From Bacteroidota bacterium (GTDB taxonomy: Bacteria > Bacteroidota > Bacteroidia > UKL13-3): a stretch of 64,000 bases of DNA. The DNA lies in contig JAUXUD010000062.1 in assembly GCA_030680835.1 (NCBI GenBank), positions 156,057-220,056 on the forward strand. Reading direction: 5' to 3'. How positions within the stretch are numbered: the stretch's first letter is position 1; each line of letters opens with the position of its first letter. A model generated the notes under the pieces. It had not been told where the DNA came from. It searched no databases and saw only the letters and a list, made by a program, of their open reading frames with translations. Of the stretch, positions 1-11,300 are shown piece by piece. The translations under genes were made by a program, and so were the position numbers.

Positions 1-1208
1 AAAAAGCCGGTAATAATGGTGGCAAACCAGGGTGTTTTAAATTTTGGGTGAATGCTGCTGAAAGCCTTAGGTAATAAACCATCCCTGCTCATGCTCATCC
101 AGATGCGGGGCTGGCCGTTTTGAAATACCAACAGCACACTTGCCATGGCAATAACAGCGCTAACCGCCACAATGCCATGCATCCATTTTAGGTTTATCTT
201 TTCAAAAACAAAAGCCAGAGGGTCGCCAACGCCTAATTCGGTGTATGAAACCATTCCGGTTAATACCAGTGCAATAAGTATATATAAAACGGTACAAATG
301 ATAAGCGAGGCAATCATGCTTTTGGGAAGATCCTTGCGTGGATTTTTACACTCTTCGGCAGTGGTTGCCAATGCATCAAAACCAATATAGGCAAAAAACA
401 CCGATGAAACCCCCATCAATACGCCTTTCATTCCGTTGGGCGCAAACGGACTCCAATTACCCGAATCTACATAAAATGAACCTACAATGATTACCAGAAT
501 CACTACAGTAAGCTTTATAGCAACCATGGTATTGCTGGCTATCCGCGTTTCTCTTACACCCCGGTATATTAATGCGGTAATGGCAATGATGATGCCCAGG
601 GCGGGCAAGTCGAAGATCATTTTAAATCCCATTATTTCGGGAGCCAAACTCCAGGCCGACATGGATTCTTTCAAGGTTGTGCTGATGGTAAGTCCGTTGC
701 TTAGTGCCCTTGTGCCCTCTTCAAAACCCCGCTTTGCCGTTAAGTAATCCATGGAAAAATAATCCGGAATTTGCCAACCCAACCCAGCCATTAAACCGCT
801 GAAATAGTCGCTCCAGCTAATGGCTACCACAATGTTTCCAATCGCGTATTCAACAATTAATGCCCAGCCAATTATCCATGCAATAATTTCGCCAAAGGCC
901 GCATAGGCGTACGTATAAGCGCTGCCGCTAATGGGTATAACCGATGCAAATTCGGCATAGCACAAAGCTGAAAAACCACATGCAATTGCTGTAAAAACAA
1001 ATAGCAATACCACTGCCGGCCCGCCGTTAAAACTGGCATTGCCAATGGTGCTAAAAACTCCGGCGCCAATAATAGCAGCAATACCCATTGCGGTAAGGTC
1101 TCTAAAACCTAAGGTTTTGTGTAATTGATTGCCACTGGCTTCGGCCAATTTGTGATCAGCTAAAATATTGTGGATGGTTTTTTTACGAAACAGCTCTGTT
1201 ATGCTCAA
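1..1208 (-). CDS. APC-family amino acid permease, truncated at the left window edge; probable TTG start
   Basis: Reverse-strand reading from TTG at 1208 gives LSITELFRKKTIHNILADHKLAEASGNQLHKTLGFRDLTAMGIAAIIGAGVFSTIGNASFNGGPAVVLLFVFTAIACGFSALCYAEFASVIPISGSAYTYAYAAFGE..., typical of cationic APC permeases. It is missing from the ORF track because it runs off the window. Confidence 0.9.
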   Translation of the reverse strand, partial: MSITELFRKKTIHNILADHKLAEASGNQLHKTLGFRDLTAMGIAAIIGAGVFSTIGNASFNGGPAVVLLFVFTAIACGFSALCYAEFASVIPISGSAYTYAYAAFGEIIAWIIGWALIVEYAIGNIVVAISWSDYFSGLMAGLGWQIPDYFSMDYLTAKRGFEEGTRALSNGLTISTTLKESMSAWSLAPEIMGFKMIFDLPALGIIIAITALIYRGVRETRIASNTMVAIKLTVVILVIIVGSFYVDSGNWSPFAPNGMKGVLMGVSSVFFAYIGFDALATTAEECKNPRKDLPKSMIASLIICTVLYILIALVLTGMVSYTELGVGDPLAFVFEKINLKWMHGIVAVSAVIAMASVLLVFQNGQPRIWMSMSRDGLLPKAFSSIHPKFKTPWFATIITGF

Positions 1209-1265
1209 GGGGATTTTGTATTTAAGTCAAACATATTCATTTGACACGGGATAAACAACTCCTTC

Positions 1266-1325
1266 GTTCCTTTGTTTCTTTGTAGCAACTGGAATCATTC
1301 ATGGGCTACAAAGAAACAAAGGAAC
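1266..1325. repeat. Perfect 21-bp inverted repeat next to the kmo stop
   Basis: GTTCCTTTGTTTCTTTGTAGC (1266-1286) / GCTACAAAGAAACAAAGGAAC (1305-1325). Confidence 0.9.
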
Positions 1326-1332
1326 AAAGTTT

Positions 1333-2658
1333 TTAATCGAGCAAACCCCAAAGGGTTTCCATATAGGCGGGGTCTTTTATTTTTTCTTCGGCACCTTCGG
1401 CGATGATGCGTTCCAGTAATATATTGTTTTTTATGCCCTGATCCAAAGCATATTTATAGGGCGTGGTGCTAAAGGTGGTTAACTCGTATTGCGATTTAAA
1501 TTTATCAGGATACAAATCACACAATTCATGTTCGATATGTTTTTTATGCAGAAAATGTTTGTCGCCCACTTTATCGGCCATTTCGTAATAGTTTTGTATA
1601 GCCAGATCGGCAATGGCATCGGCATTGGGTTTGCGTAAGCTCTGGTATTCTTCAAAAGTTTTTATCCAGTTTAAACCGTTTTTTTCAATGCAATCATCCA
1701 TTACAATTACATCTTCAAAACTGCAATTCATGCCTTGTCCGTAGAACGGAACTACAGCATGGGCAGCATCACCCATTAACGCAATTTTATCGGTTTTTAT
1801 CCAGGGGAAACAACGCACAGTAACCAAACTGGAAGTCGGGTTTTTAAAGAAATCATGTGTCAATGTGGGCATCATAGAAACGGCATCCGGGTATTCCTGT
1901 TTAAAGAAAGCCTCAACATCTTCATTTGTTTTGAGCCGGTCAAATATATCGAAGGGCATAAAAAGGGTACAGGTAAAATCGCCGCTTGGGTTGGGTAGAG
2001 CTATCATCATAAACGCACCCCGGGGCCAAATGTGCAGCGCATTTTTCTCCATTAAAAAACTACCTGCTTCACCGGCGGGTATCTCCAGTTCTTTGTATCC
2101 TACATGCAAATAACTCTGCGAATAATTAAAGCGATCGCTGATTTGTAATTTACCACGGGTGGCTGCAAAGGCCCCATCGGTTCCCAAAATCCGGTCCGAT
2201 TGAACCGTTTTATGCGAGCCATCTTCGAGCTCAAATGTAGAGATGCTTTTTTCAACATCTACATCAATGCATCGGGTATTAAAATGCAGGGTAATATTTT
2301 CAAATTCATCAGCCAGTTCGAGCAGGCGTGTATTCAATCTTCCGCGTGATACCGAATTAATTGCCTGTCCTTCTTTTCCATAAGGCTGATAGCTCAGCTC
2401 ACTTATTTTGCTATGGATCATGCGGCCGTACATGGGAATGGCATCGGCCAGAATTTCTTTGTCCAAACCCACCTTTTCCAAAGCCCTTAAACCCCGGGTT
2501 GAAAGTGCCAGGTTAATGGACTTACCTGCCGAAATTTTATTCTTGCGCATATCGGGCCTGCGTTCAAACAGGTTAATGTCAAAACCACGCTTTGCCAGGT
2601 AAATGGACATTAATGTGCCACATAATCCACCGCCTATAATTGTTATTTTATCTGCCAT
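1333..2658 (-). CDS. kmo: Kynurenine 3-monooxygenase (FAD-dependent)
   Basis: GGGLCGTLMSIYLAKRGFDINLFERRPDMRK Rossmann motif; ALMGDAAHAVVPFYGQGMNCSFEDV; adjacent to kynU. Confidence 0.93.
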   Translation of the reverse strand: MADKITIIGGGLCGTLMSIYLAKRGFDINLFERRPDMRKNKISAGKSINLALSTRGLRALEKVGLDKEILADAIPMYGRMIHSKISELSYQPYGKEGQAINSVSRGRLNTRLLELADEFENITLHFNTRCIDVDVEKSISTFELEDGSHKTVQSDRILGTDGAFAATRGKLQISDRFNYSQSYLHVGYKELEIPAGEAGSFLMEKNALHIWPRGAFMMIALPNPSGDFTCTLFMPFDIFDRLKTNEDVEAFFKQEYPDAVSMMPTLTHDFFKNPTSSLVTVRCFPWIKTDKIALMGDAAHAVVPFYGQGMNCSFEDVIVMDDCIEKNGLNWIKTFEEYQSLRKPNADAIADLAIQNYYEMADKVGDKHFLHKKHIEHELCDLYPDKFKSQYELTTFSTTPYKYALDQGIKNNILLERIIAEGAEEKIKDPAYMETLWGLLD

Positions 2659-2712
2659 TGTTTTATAATTTTTATTTGTTGGGGTATCATTGGTTTATAT
2701 GGGTTCATCCCT

Positions 2713-2737
2713 GAGACGCGATGAATCGCGTCTCTAC
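2713..2737. repeat. GACGCG-type palindromic repeat, copy 1
   Basis: GAGACGCGATGAATCGCGTCTCTAC. Confidence 0.88.
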
Positions 2738-2778
2738 GTGCGTTTCATTGTGGCATTGTGTTTCATTGGTTCATTTCT

Positions 2779-2803
2779 GAAACGCGATGAATCGCGTCTC
2801 TAC
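2779..2803. repeat. GACGCG-type palindromic repeat, copy 2, overlapping the kynU stop codon
   Basis: GAAACGCGATGAATCGCGTCTCTAC; kynU TAG stop is within it. Confidence 0.88.
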
Positions 2804-4194
2804 ATGTTGTCAATTGAAAAATATTGTTTCATGGATTCACCAATTTTATAAACATCTTCAAAACTATTATACATAGGTACGGGGCTCATTCTTATTACAT
2901 CGGGTTCTCGCCAATCGGGTAAAATTCCTTGTGATTGTAAATAATCAAACAATTTGCGGCCATCTTTTTTAACGATGATGGATAACTGGCAACCCCGTTC
3001 TGCTGGGTTTGATGGGGTGATGATGGTGAATGGAAGGTCCATTTTCACCAATTTATTTGTTGCATCCCTGGAGATGCGATGAATCGCGTCTCTACCAGTG
3101 GAAGGGTCTGGAATTGTGGATTCGCCATGAATAACATCCATTAACAAATATTCCAGATAACCGGTTAACAATTCGCTTTTTTTTCGCAGGTTGGCCATGC
3201 CGGCTTCTTCAAATAAATCGAGGGATGCTTTGTGAATGGCCATTGGGAAAATCTGTGCATTGCTTAGCTGCCAGCCGGCTGCGCCCTGCATGGGTTTAAA
3301 TCCCTTTTTCATTTTGAAGCGTTCTTTTTCGTCATGACCCCACCAGCCTGCAAAACGGGGCAGATCTTGGTTATTGCCATGGCGTTCGTTTACAAATACC
3401 CCACTGGTTCCACCCGGGCCCGAGTTTAAATATTTATAGCTGCACCAAACGGCAAAATCCACATCCCAGTTATGCAGTTGCAAATGCAAATTTCCGGCGG
3501 CATGGGCCAGGTCGAAACCGGCGATGGCACCAACGGCATGTGCTGCTTCGGTGATAGTTTTCATATCAAATGCCTGGCCGGTATAATAATTAACCCCGCC
3601 CATCATAACAAGGGCCAGGTCGTTTTTGTGCGCGTTTATTTTGGCCAGAATATCTTCTGTACGTAAGGTGTATTCACCTTCCCGCGGTATTAATTCAATA
3701 ATAGCATCATCGGGGTTGAACCCATGAAAGCGGGCCTGTGTTTCCATGGCATATTGGTCGGAGGGAAAGGCCGATGCTTCCATTAATATTTTGTAACGGG
3801 CAGGAGTGGGCCGGTAAAAGCTCACCATCATCAGGTGTAAATTGGTGGTAAGATTATTCATGATCACAACTTCCGATGGATTTGCTCCCACCACATGCGC
3901 AGCTTTTTCGTTCAAAAAGTGGTGGTAATACATCCAGGGATTCTTGCCATCAAAATGACCATCAACGCCCAATCTGGCCCAGTCGTTAAGCTCCTGCTCA
4001 ATGGCGGCACGCGCATTTTTGGGTTGCAAACCCAGAGAGTTTCCACACAGGTAAACAAGTGTTTTGCCATCCTTTTGCGGCAAATAATATTGGTTTCTAA
4101 AAGAGGCCAAAGGGTCTTCCTTGTCTAATTGTTGGGCAAATGCAAGCGTATTCTGGTACTCCATGCTATGGGTTAAGCGGGCAATATAAAACAA
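2800..4194 (-). CDS. kynU: Kynureninase
   Basis: PLP-fold protein with CGNSLGLQPK, WCSYKYLNSGPGGTSGVFV, GWWGHDEKERFKM and PSNPAERGCQLSI motifs. Confidence 0.93.
   Translation of the reverse strand: MFYIARLTHSMEYQNTLAFAQQLDKEDPLASFRNQYYLPQKDGKTLVYLCGNSLGLQPKNARAAIEQELNDWARLGVDGHFDGKNPWMYYHHFLNEKAAHVVGANPSEVVIMNNLTTNLHLMMVSFYRPTPARYKILMEASAFPSDQYAMETQARFHGFNPDDAIIELIPREGEYTLRTEDILAKINAHKNDLALVMMGGVNYYTGQAFDMKTITEAAHAVGAIAGFDLAHAAGNLHLQLHNWDVDFAVWCSYKYLNSGPGGTSGVFVNERHGNNQDLPRFAGWWGHDEKERFKMKKGFKPMQGAAGWQLSNAQIFPMAIHKASLDLFEEAGMANLRKKSELLTGYLEYLLMDVIHGESTIPDPSTGRDAIHRISRDATNKLVKMDLPFTIITPSNPAERGCQLSIIVKKDGRKLFDYLQSQGILPDWREPDVIRMSPVPMYNSFEDVYKIGESMKQYFSIDNM
3071..3095. repeat. GACGCG-type palindromic repeat, copy 3, in frame inside kynU
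   Basis: GAGATGCGATGAATCGCGTCTCTAC, translated as part of TGRDAIHRISRDA. Confidence 0.88.
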
Positions 4195-4239
4195 TTCTTA
4201 ATTTGTTTCAATCCAAAATTTGATGCAAATTTGTTGTTG

Positions 4240-4761
4240 ATGAACGCAACTACCGTAAAAATTATTCCTGCTGCATGGAAACATTATGCGTTACTGGCCG
4301 AACTGGGCAGCACTACTTTTTATGAAACCTTTGCAGAGGATAACAGCGAAGCGGATATGAGGTACTATATATCCAAAACCTACAGCAAGGAAAAAATGCT
4401 TGAGAACATAAGAAATCCTGCAATTAAATACTTTGTGGCTTATGGTGAAAACAACGATTTGGGGTATATCAAATTAATTCATGATGCAAATATTGACGGC
4501 CTCAGCGGAAGAGTAATGGAGCTTGAAAAAATATATGTACGCAAAGATGCGATTGGAACAAAAATAGGTTCAGCATTAATGGAACAAGCGATTAATTACG
4601 CAAAAGAAAACGGCTACAATTATTTGTTCCTGGGTGTATGGCAGGATAACGAAAGAGCCATTTCGTTTTATCAAAAATATGGGTTCAAAACATTTGCAAC
4701 CCGAAAATTTACCCTGGGTAAAAGGGTTTGTGATGATTATTTGATGGCGTTGGAATTATAG
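4240..4761 (+). CDS. GNAT-family N-acetyltransferase
   Basis: ELEKIYVRKDAIGTKIGSALMEQAINYAKENGYNYLFLGVWQDNERAISFYQKYGF; ATG at 4240 preferred over the upstream TTG run. Confidence 0.88.
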   Translation: MNATTVKIIPAAWKHYALLAELGSTTFYETFAEDNSEADMRYYISKTYSKEKMLENIRNPAIKYFVAYGENNDLGYIKLIHDANIDGLSGRVMELEKIYVRKDAIGTKIGSALMEQAINYAKENGYNYLFLGVWQDNERAISFYQKYGFKTFATRKFTLGKRVCDDYLMALEL

Positions 4762-4925
4762 GTTTGGCTGTTATTTTATATAACAACAATACTAAATACG
4801 AAGCAAACACAAATCTCTTAAAATTCTCTTAATAAGTGTTTTGGAGTTCAGGTTACTAACAAATTACTTTCATAAACGAGCATTTAATACTTGCTTTGTA
4901 TTTAATAAAATGAAAGGAAATTACT

Positions 4926-7900
4926 ATGGTAAAAATTTACAAAACAATTTTTCTAAAAAAGGTATTATTATCATTGGCTTTTACAATTGCCATTTATACG
5001 GGCATGGCTCAAACGGTAATACCCTTACCTGCTCATGCATCTTCCTATTCGGGCAATACAAGAGGCATGTGGTTTACAGCACCGGTTAGTTTTACAATAA
5101 CCGGTTTACGCGTTCCTACAGATGTAGGAACGGGGGCGCAATCCCTTCACCTGGTAAGATTCCCAACAGTACCCCCTACCTACAGTGCAACCACCACCAC
5201 TTTCACAACTTTGTACTATGGGGCCAACATTGCCACTACTACATTTATTCCGGTAAACATTACCGTAAATGCGGGCGATGTAATTGGTGTGCTGGGAGCA
5301 AGAAACAATGGGAGTGGAACCGGATTAACATCTTATGGAGCAGCAGCCTCCGCAACAACCATTGCAGGAGCCTCTGCAACATTGTACCGCTTAGGATGGC
5401 AGGGAAGTATTTTATCAGGCCCTGCTGCCAATTTTTGGTATGAAGCCTCTTCTATAGGCAGAGTTGAAATTCAGTATGTAACCACAAGTGGAACCAATAA
5501 TGCAGGCATATCCGGTCTTATATCGCCGATTTCATTTTGTGCCGGAACCCATCAAATCAAAATAAAAATTGCCGATAAAGGCACCAATCGCCTGGATAGT
5601 GTTCGGGTAAACTGGCAGATGGATGGAGTTCCCCAACCCACTATATATTGGACATCGCCTCTTGATACTTTGGGGAGTCCCTCTTTCCCCAATGATACAA
5701 TTATTACTCTGGGGAGTATGACGTTTGTTTCGGGTATTGCCCGAACATTAAAGGCATGGACATCTATGCCGAATGGGGTGGCGGATACATCAAATAATGA
5801 CGACACCTTAAATGTAGTTTTAAAGTCTTCTTTGAACGGAATCTATACCATTGGCGGCTCAAGTCCGGATTACCCAACACTTGCGGCAGCAGCAGCAGAT
5901 TTAAACAGCTATGGCATTTGTAGTCCGGTTGTGCTTAACATACGATCGGGAACATACAGCGGACAAGCAAATTTTGGAAACATTTCAGGTGTTTCTGCTA
6001 CAAATACAATACTTATTCAATCACAGACCAATCATCGGGATTCAGTGACTTTAACGTATTCAGCTACCGCAACAACAGATAATTATACTTTAAAAATTAC
6101 GAATTCAAATTATATCAAAATTAAAGATATTACGATTGTAGCAACGGGCACAACATATGCCAGAGCCCTTGAAATTGCAGGTACTTCTTCGTTTGATACC
6201 ATTCAGAATTGTTCCCTAATAACCATTGCGAGCACTGCATCTTCTGCAAATATTGCTGCACTGTTTGCAGATCCGCTTACAGGGGGTAATAATGTGATTA
6301 AAAACAATGGCATAAGCGGGGGTTCATATGGTTTGTTTTATTCGGGAACTTCTACCTCGGTTCAAACTTCAAATAATGTTATTGAAGGCAATACCATTAC
6401 AGGGGCAGGCTATTATTCTGCATATATTTATTATACCCTCAATACCATATTCCGTAATAATACGGTTAGTGTAACTGCACCTTCTTACACCACCCATTAT
6501 GCGGTTACAATTGGTTATTCTGATGGCCCCATTGAAGTTACAGGTAACAAGGTTACCGCAACAGGTCTTTCTGCAACCCTTCATGGCTTGAGAATTTATT
6601 ATTGTGATGCATCGGCCACACAAAAGGGATTAGTAGCCAATAATGTAATCACTGTGCAATCATCAGGAACTACGTATGGATTTTATTGTTATAATTCAAG
6701 TTATCAGAATTATTACCATAACAGCGTAAATTCTATTAGCACAGGTGCAACCAACTATGCAGCATACCTGTATAATTCATCAGCATCTTATGATTTCAAT
6801 ACATTTAGAAATAATATATATGCCAATACCGGTACAACAGGCTATGCCATGTATGTTTATAATCCCCTATACATAAGTGGCGATTACAATCTGTTATATT
6901 CTACCGGTGTGGGTATGGTTTACAAAGGAGTAGCTACCGCAACGGCATATACTACATTGAATGCGTACAGGGCTGCGTTTCCAACCCAGGAAACAAACTC
7001 CATCGTTTATTTTCCAGCCTTTACAAGTTCCTCAAACCATCAACCCAATACAGCTGATACAGCTTCATGGGCCATGAACGGAAGAGGTATTCAAAACACT
7101 TTGGTAACAACCGACATTAATGGAACTCCACGGCCAACAACCCTGGCAACGGGAGTACCCGATTTGGGTGCTTATGAGTTTACACCCAATTCAATTCCAC
7201 CGTTGGCTACCATGGTTGCCGGACCTGCCATAACAGGTTATGTAAACCAAATATACCTGTTTGGTGGAGATACCATTGCTCGGCTTGCTTTTGACAGTGT
7301 TTACGGTGCACCGGCATTCGTACATGTGCGTAGAAGTACCGGAACAGTACCACCCAATATGGGCGCATCACCGAGTAATTATATGTTTTTTTACGACAGC
7401 ATTTATGCGCCATCGGGAACCTATAGTTATGATATGGAAATGTTTTACAAAAATGCCTGGTTGGGAACCATGAGCAATGAAGGCAATATGACAATCATAA
7501 AAAGTATTAACCCGCCTTCGGCTCCATGGGTATTAACAGGATTTACGCCAACAGTAGATTCAACAAACAATAAAATTACAGCCACGTCACTTACAAGTTT
7601 TGGCGTATATGCCGGAACCGATGTAAGTTCTCCTTTACCGGTTAAACTACTCAGCTTAAATGCAAATGCAACAGCAAAAAGCATTCATGTTAGTTGGATT
7701 ACTGCAAGTGAAATAAACAGCAATTATTTTAGTTTAGAGCGCTCATCAGATGGTAAACTTTTTGAATCCATTACAAGCATTAAAGCATCAGGCAACAGCA
7801 AATCATACCGCAAATATTCATTTGATGATGTACAGGGCAAATCACTACTCAGCAAAGGAATGCTGTATTATCGATTGGCCATTTTTGATAGGGATGGAAA

Positions 7901-8189
7901 AATGGAATATTCAAAAACAGTGGCGGTAAAAGAAAACAATAAGCTTTGTTTAAATACAGAAATTTTCCCGAATCCTTTTAGTGATCAGCTCGTATTAAAT
8001 GTCGATAATTTTGATGAAGCTGAGATCAAAGTAGAAATTATGGACATCTATGGCAAATTGCGATACAGCGGCAGTTTTACAGGCAACAGCCATATCATCA
8101 ACAATATGGATGTATTGCCGGCAGGAATATATTTTGCGAAATTGAGCAGCAATTTAGAAATTAAAGTAGTAGCTTTGATTAAGCGGTAA
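4926..8189 (+). CDS. Secreted beta-helix/choice-of-anchor protein with T9SS C-terminal sorting domain
   Basis: Signal peptide; repetitive N-rich beta-helix region; C-terminal EIFPNPFSDQLVLNV...LPAGIYFAKLSSNLEIKVVALIKR. Confidence 0.88.
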   Translation: MVKIYKTIFLKKVLLSLAFTIAIYTGMAQTVIPLPAHASSYSGNTRGMWFTAPVSFTITGLRVPTDVGTGAQSLHLVRFPTVPPTYSATTTTFTTLYYGANIATTTFIPVNITVNAGDVIGVLGARNNGSGTGLTSYGAAASATTIAGASATLYRLGWQGSILSGPAANFWYEASSIGRVEIQYVTTSGTNNAGISGLISPISFCAGTHQIKIKIADKGTNRLDSVRVNWQMDGVPQPTIYWTSPLDTLGSPSFPNDTIITLGSMTFVSGIARTLKAWTSMPNGVADTSNNDDTLNVVLKSSLNGIYTIGGSSPDYPTLAAAAADLNSYGICSPVVLNIRSGTYSGQANFGNISGVSATNTILIQSQTNHRDSVTLTYSATATTDNYTLKITNSNYIKIKDITIVATGTTYARALEIAGTSSFDTIQNCSLITIASTASSANIAALFADPLTGGNNVIKNNGISGGSYGLFYSGTSTSVQTSNNVIEGNTITGAGYYSAYIYYTLNTIFRNNTVSVTAPSYTTHYAVTIGYSDGPIEVTGNKVTATGLSATLHGLRIYYCDASATQKGLVANNVITVQSSGTTYGFYCYNSSYQNYYHNSVNSISTGATNYAAYLYNSSASYDFNTFRNNIYANTGTTGYAMYVYNPLYISGDYNLLYSTGVGMVYKGVATATAYTTLNAYRAAFPTQETNSIVYFPAFTSSSNHQPNTADTASWAMNGRGIQNTLVTTDINGTPRPTTLATGVPDLGAYEFTPNSIPPLATMVAGPAITGYVNQIYLFGGDTIARLAFDSVYGAPAFVHVRRSTGTVPPNMGASPSNYMFFYDSIYAPSGTYSYDMEMFYKNAWLGTMSNEGNMTIIKSINPPSAPWVLTGFTPTVDSTNNKITATSLTSFGVYAGTDVSSPLPVKLLSLNANATAKSIHVSWITASEINSNYFSLERSSDGKLFESITSIKASGNSKSYRKYSFDDVQGKSLLSKGMLYYRLAIFDRDGKMEYSKTVAVKENNKLCLNTEIFPNPFSDQLVLNVDNFDEAEIKVEIMDIYGKLRYSGSFTGNSHIINNMDVLPAGIYFAKLSSNLEIKVVALIKR

Positions 8190-8222
8190 GATTTCTAAAT
8201 AAGCAATTATATCGCTGCTACA

Positions 8223-8296
8223 TTCGACCCCGATGGGGTCGTAGGTTTATAGATACATGCACCCTGCTATAAACCTGCGACCCCATCGGGGTCGAA
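8223..8296. repeat. 74-bp nested palindrome, copy 1
   Basis: TTCGACCCCGATGGGGTCGTAGGTTTATAG - 14 nt - CTATAAACCTGCGACCCCATCGGGGTCGAA. Confidence 0.92.
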
Positions 8297-8354
8297 CAAA
8301 ACATTAATGTCGACATTGATTCATTAACTATTTTAAACGTACATAATAAACAAA

Positions 8355-11300
8355 ATGATAAGACACTTTTTAAACATAAATTTAAAAAAATGTCATTCAA
8401 TAATTATTATATTATTCCTATCGGGGTTCATACATACCCGTGCCCAAACTGTAATCCCAATACTACCGGATGCTTATTCTTATGTAGGCAATACCCAGGG
8501 CTTTTGGTTTACCTCTCCAACAAGCATTATCATAACCGGGCTGCGGGTTCCGGATGATGGGATAATTGGAGACCAATCCCTTCAATTGATTAAACTCAAT
8601 GCGCCGCCTCCGGTTTACACTTCATATACATCCACATTTACAACCTTACACTATTCTCAAAACATTTCTGGGTTCAATTTCATTCCAGTAAATATTCCGG
8701 TAAATGCTGGTGAACGAATTGGAATTCTTGGATGCAGAAGCAGTGGTACCGGCCAAAGCATTAGCTCATTGTCTGAAGACTCAATATATGTTTCCAATAT
8801 TGCAGGTATTCCGGTTACATTAACAAGAGCCGGTTGTCAGAGCAACATCATAAACGGAGCGGCTACCAGTTTTTGGCAGGCACCTTCAAGCCATCAGATT
8901 GGCCGGGTAGAAATTATGTATATTGTACCCAGAGGAAAAAATAATGCGGGCATTACCGGACTTGTTTCGCCGGGTTTATTTTGCGGAGGTCCGCAAACCA
9001 TTAAAATAAGGTTGGCCGATAAAGGGGCAAACCGTTTGGATAGTGTGCGGATTAACTGGAAGCTTGATGGAATTTCACAATCCACCATATACTGGACTTC
9101 GCCCCTTGATACCCTGGGAAGTTCTGCCCATGCAAATGATACCGTTATCACTTTAGGGAATGCTCCTTTTACATTTGGTGTGGGACGAACGCTCAAAGCC
9201 TGGACATCGATGCCCAATGGCGTTGCAGATACTATGAATGCGGATGATACCCTGAACATTGTATTAAAAACAGGCTTAAGCGGGAATTATACCGTTGGAG
9301 GCAACAGCCCCGATTATCCAAATATTCTTTATGCCGTTGCCGAATTAAACAGCTTTGGTGTTTGCGGTCCGGTTGATTTTACCATACGGTCGGGAGCCTA
9401 TAATGGCCGGCTCTCTATCGGAAACGTTGGGGGAACATCTGCAGGTAATCCGGTTGTATTCAGGTCATCGGCCAATCACCCCGACTCTGTAATGATTAAT
9501 TATGCTTCCCCAAATGTTACAACCGGGGTTTTAAATTTAAATGGCAGCTCCTGTTTGAAATTTAAATCCTTAACATTTAATCAAACCTATTATGGTGCCA
9601 GCAGTTGTATTTATATTAACGGATCTGCTTCCAACGACACTTTTGAAAACTGTAATATTAACTCAATAACTACGCCAACCGCCATCAGCTATGCCGTTTA
9701 TGATCCCTCATCAGGGTACACAAATGGACTGGTTCTAAAAAACAACCGGATTAGCGGCGGATACCACAATATTTACCTGGAAGGAACCAGCAATTGTGTA
9801 ATTGATGGCAATATTTTACAAGGCTCTTTTTCGGGCTCATACTCCCTTTATAATAATAACCGGATTAAGTTTAAAAACAATACCTTAAATCCGCTTATCA
9901 CCAATGCCATTCAGGATTTTGATTTCTGGTATGCAGATTCCTCAGCAGACTTTACCGGGAATAAAATCAATCTGCAAAACCCGGCATGCAATATGTATTT
10001 TTACTATTGGAGAAATGGCAATAATGACCGCAGTTTAATTGCGAATAATGTTTTTACAGGTAGTGTTGCCGCAACAACAATAAATATTTATATGGGTTAT
10101 AGTTCAACCCATTTGGGCATCTATCACAACTCATTTAACTTAAATTATATCAGCGGAGTGGGTCCAACCATTTTTAATGACGGCGCGAACGGAATTGACG
10201 TAAAAAACAATGTGTTTGCAAACAATGCAAGCGGCTGTGCGGCGAGTTTTTATTATCCACCCTCTGTTTATGCGGTAACGAGTGATTATAATAACTTTTA
10301 TACCAATGGTCCGGTTTTAATACGTGTTGTAAATCCGCCTGCCAATTCTGCCAATCTTCCGCTCTGGAGAGCAGCAAATCCGGGTGTGGAGAATAATTCC
10401 ATGAATTACCGTCCGGGTTTTACCTCTGGCATAAACCTGATGCCGAATGCATTTGACTCCGCTTCCTGGTGTCTTAATGGAAGAGGGGATCATATAGTTG
10501 CCGTTACGGATGATATCAATGGAATATCCCGCCCGGTAAATAAAACATCAGGGGTGCCCGATATTGGTGCCTATGAATTTACCCCACAGGTGCTTCCTCC
10601 TGTTGCTACTATGGTTTCGGGACCTGCCATAAGCGGTTATACAGGTCAGGTATATTCATTTGGCAGCGAAATAATTGCTAGAATTTCCTGGAATAACACA
10701 TATGAAATTCCGCCTTTTGTGCATATTCGTCGGCGAACCGGAATTCCACCGGCTCATATCATACCCGCTTCAACTCCAAACTATATGTTTTTTTATGATA
10801 GTATTTATGTGCCACCGGGCAATTACTCATATTTACTCGACCTTGAATATAAAGATCCCTGGCTGGGAAAGATAAACAACGAAGCAAATTTAGCGGTCAT
10901 AAAAAACACAAACCCACCTCTTACTCAATGGGCACTCACTTCGTCCACACCCACGGTAGATGTAACTTTTAACAAAATAAGTACCCCGGTACTCACCAGT
11001 TTTGGTTTATTTACAGGTACCGATGTGAGCAATCCCTTACCCGTTCATCTGCTGAATTTATATGCCGCTTCAACAGCAAAAAACATACATGTAAGCTGGA
11101 TTACTGCATCTGAAATCAACAGCAGTTATTTTAACCTGGAGCGCTCAACAGATGGAAAACAATTTGAGGTTATTACACAGCTAAAAGCATCCGGCAACAG
11201 CAAAACATACCGCGAATATGCCTACGATGATATCGCCGGAAAATCATTACTTTCAAAGGGAATGGTTTACTACCGCCTGGCGATAATAGATATCGATGGT

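Noticed and set aside
5552-9259. Antisense ORFs inside the T9SS giants (e.g. 5552..5806, 8894..9259)
   Set aside because: They mirror each other because the plus-strand paralogues are similar; no domain or start-context support, so treated as shadow ORFs.
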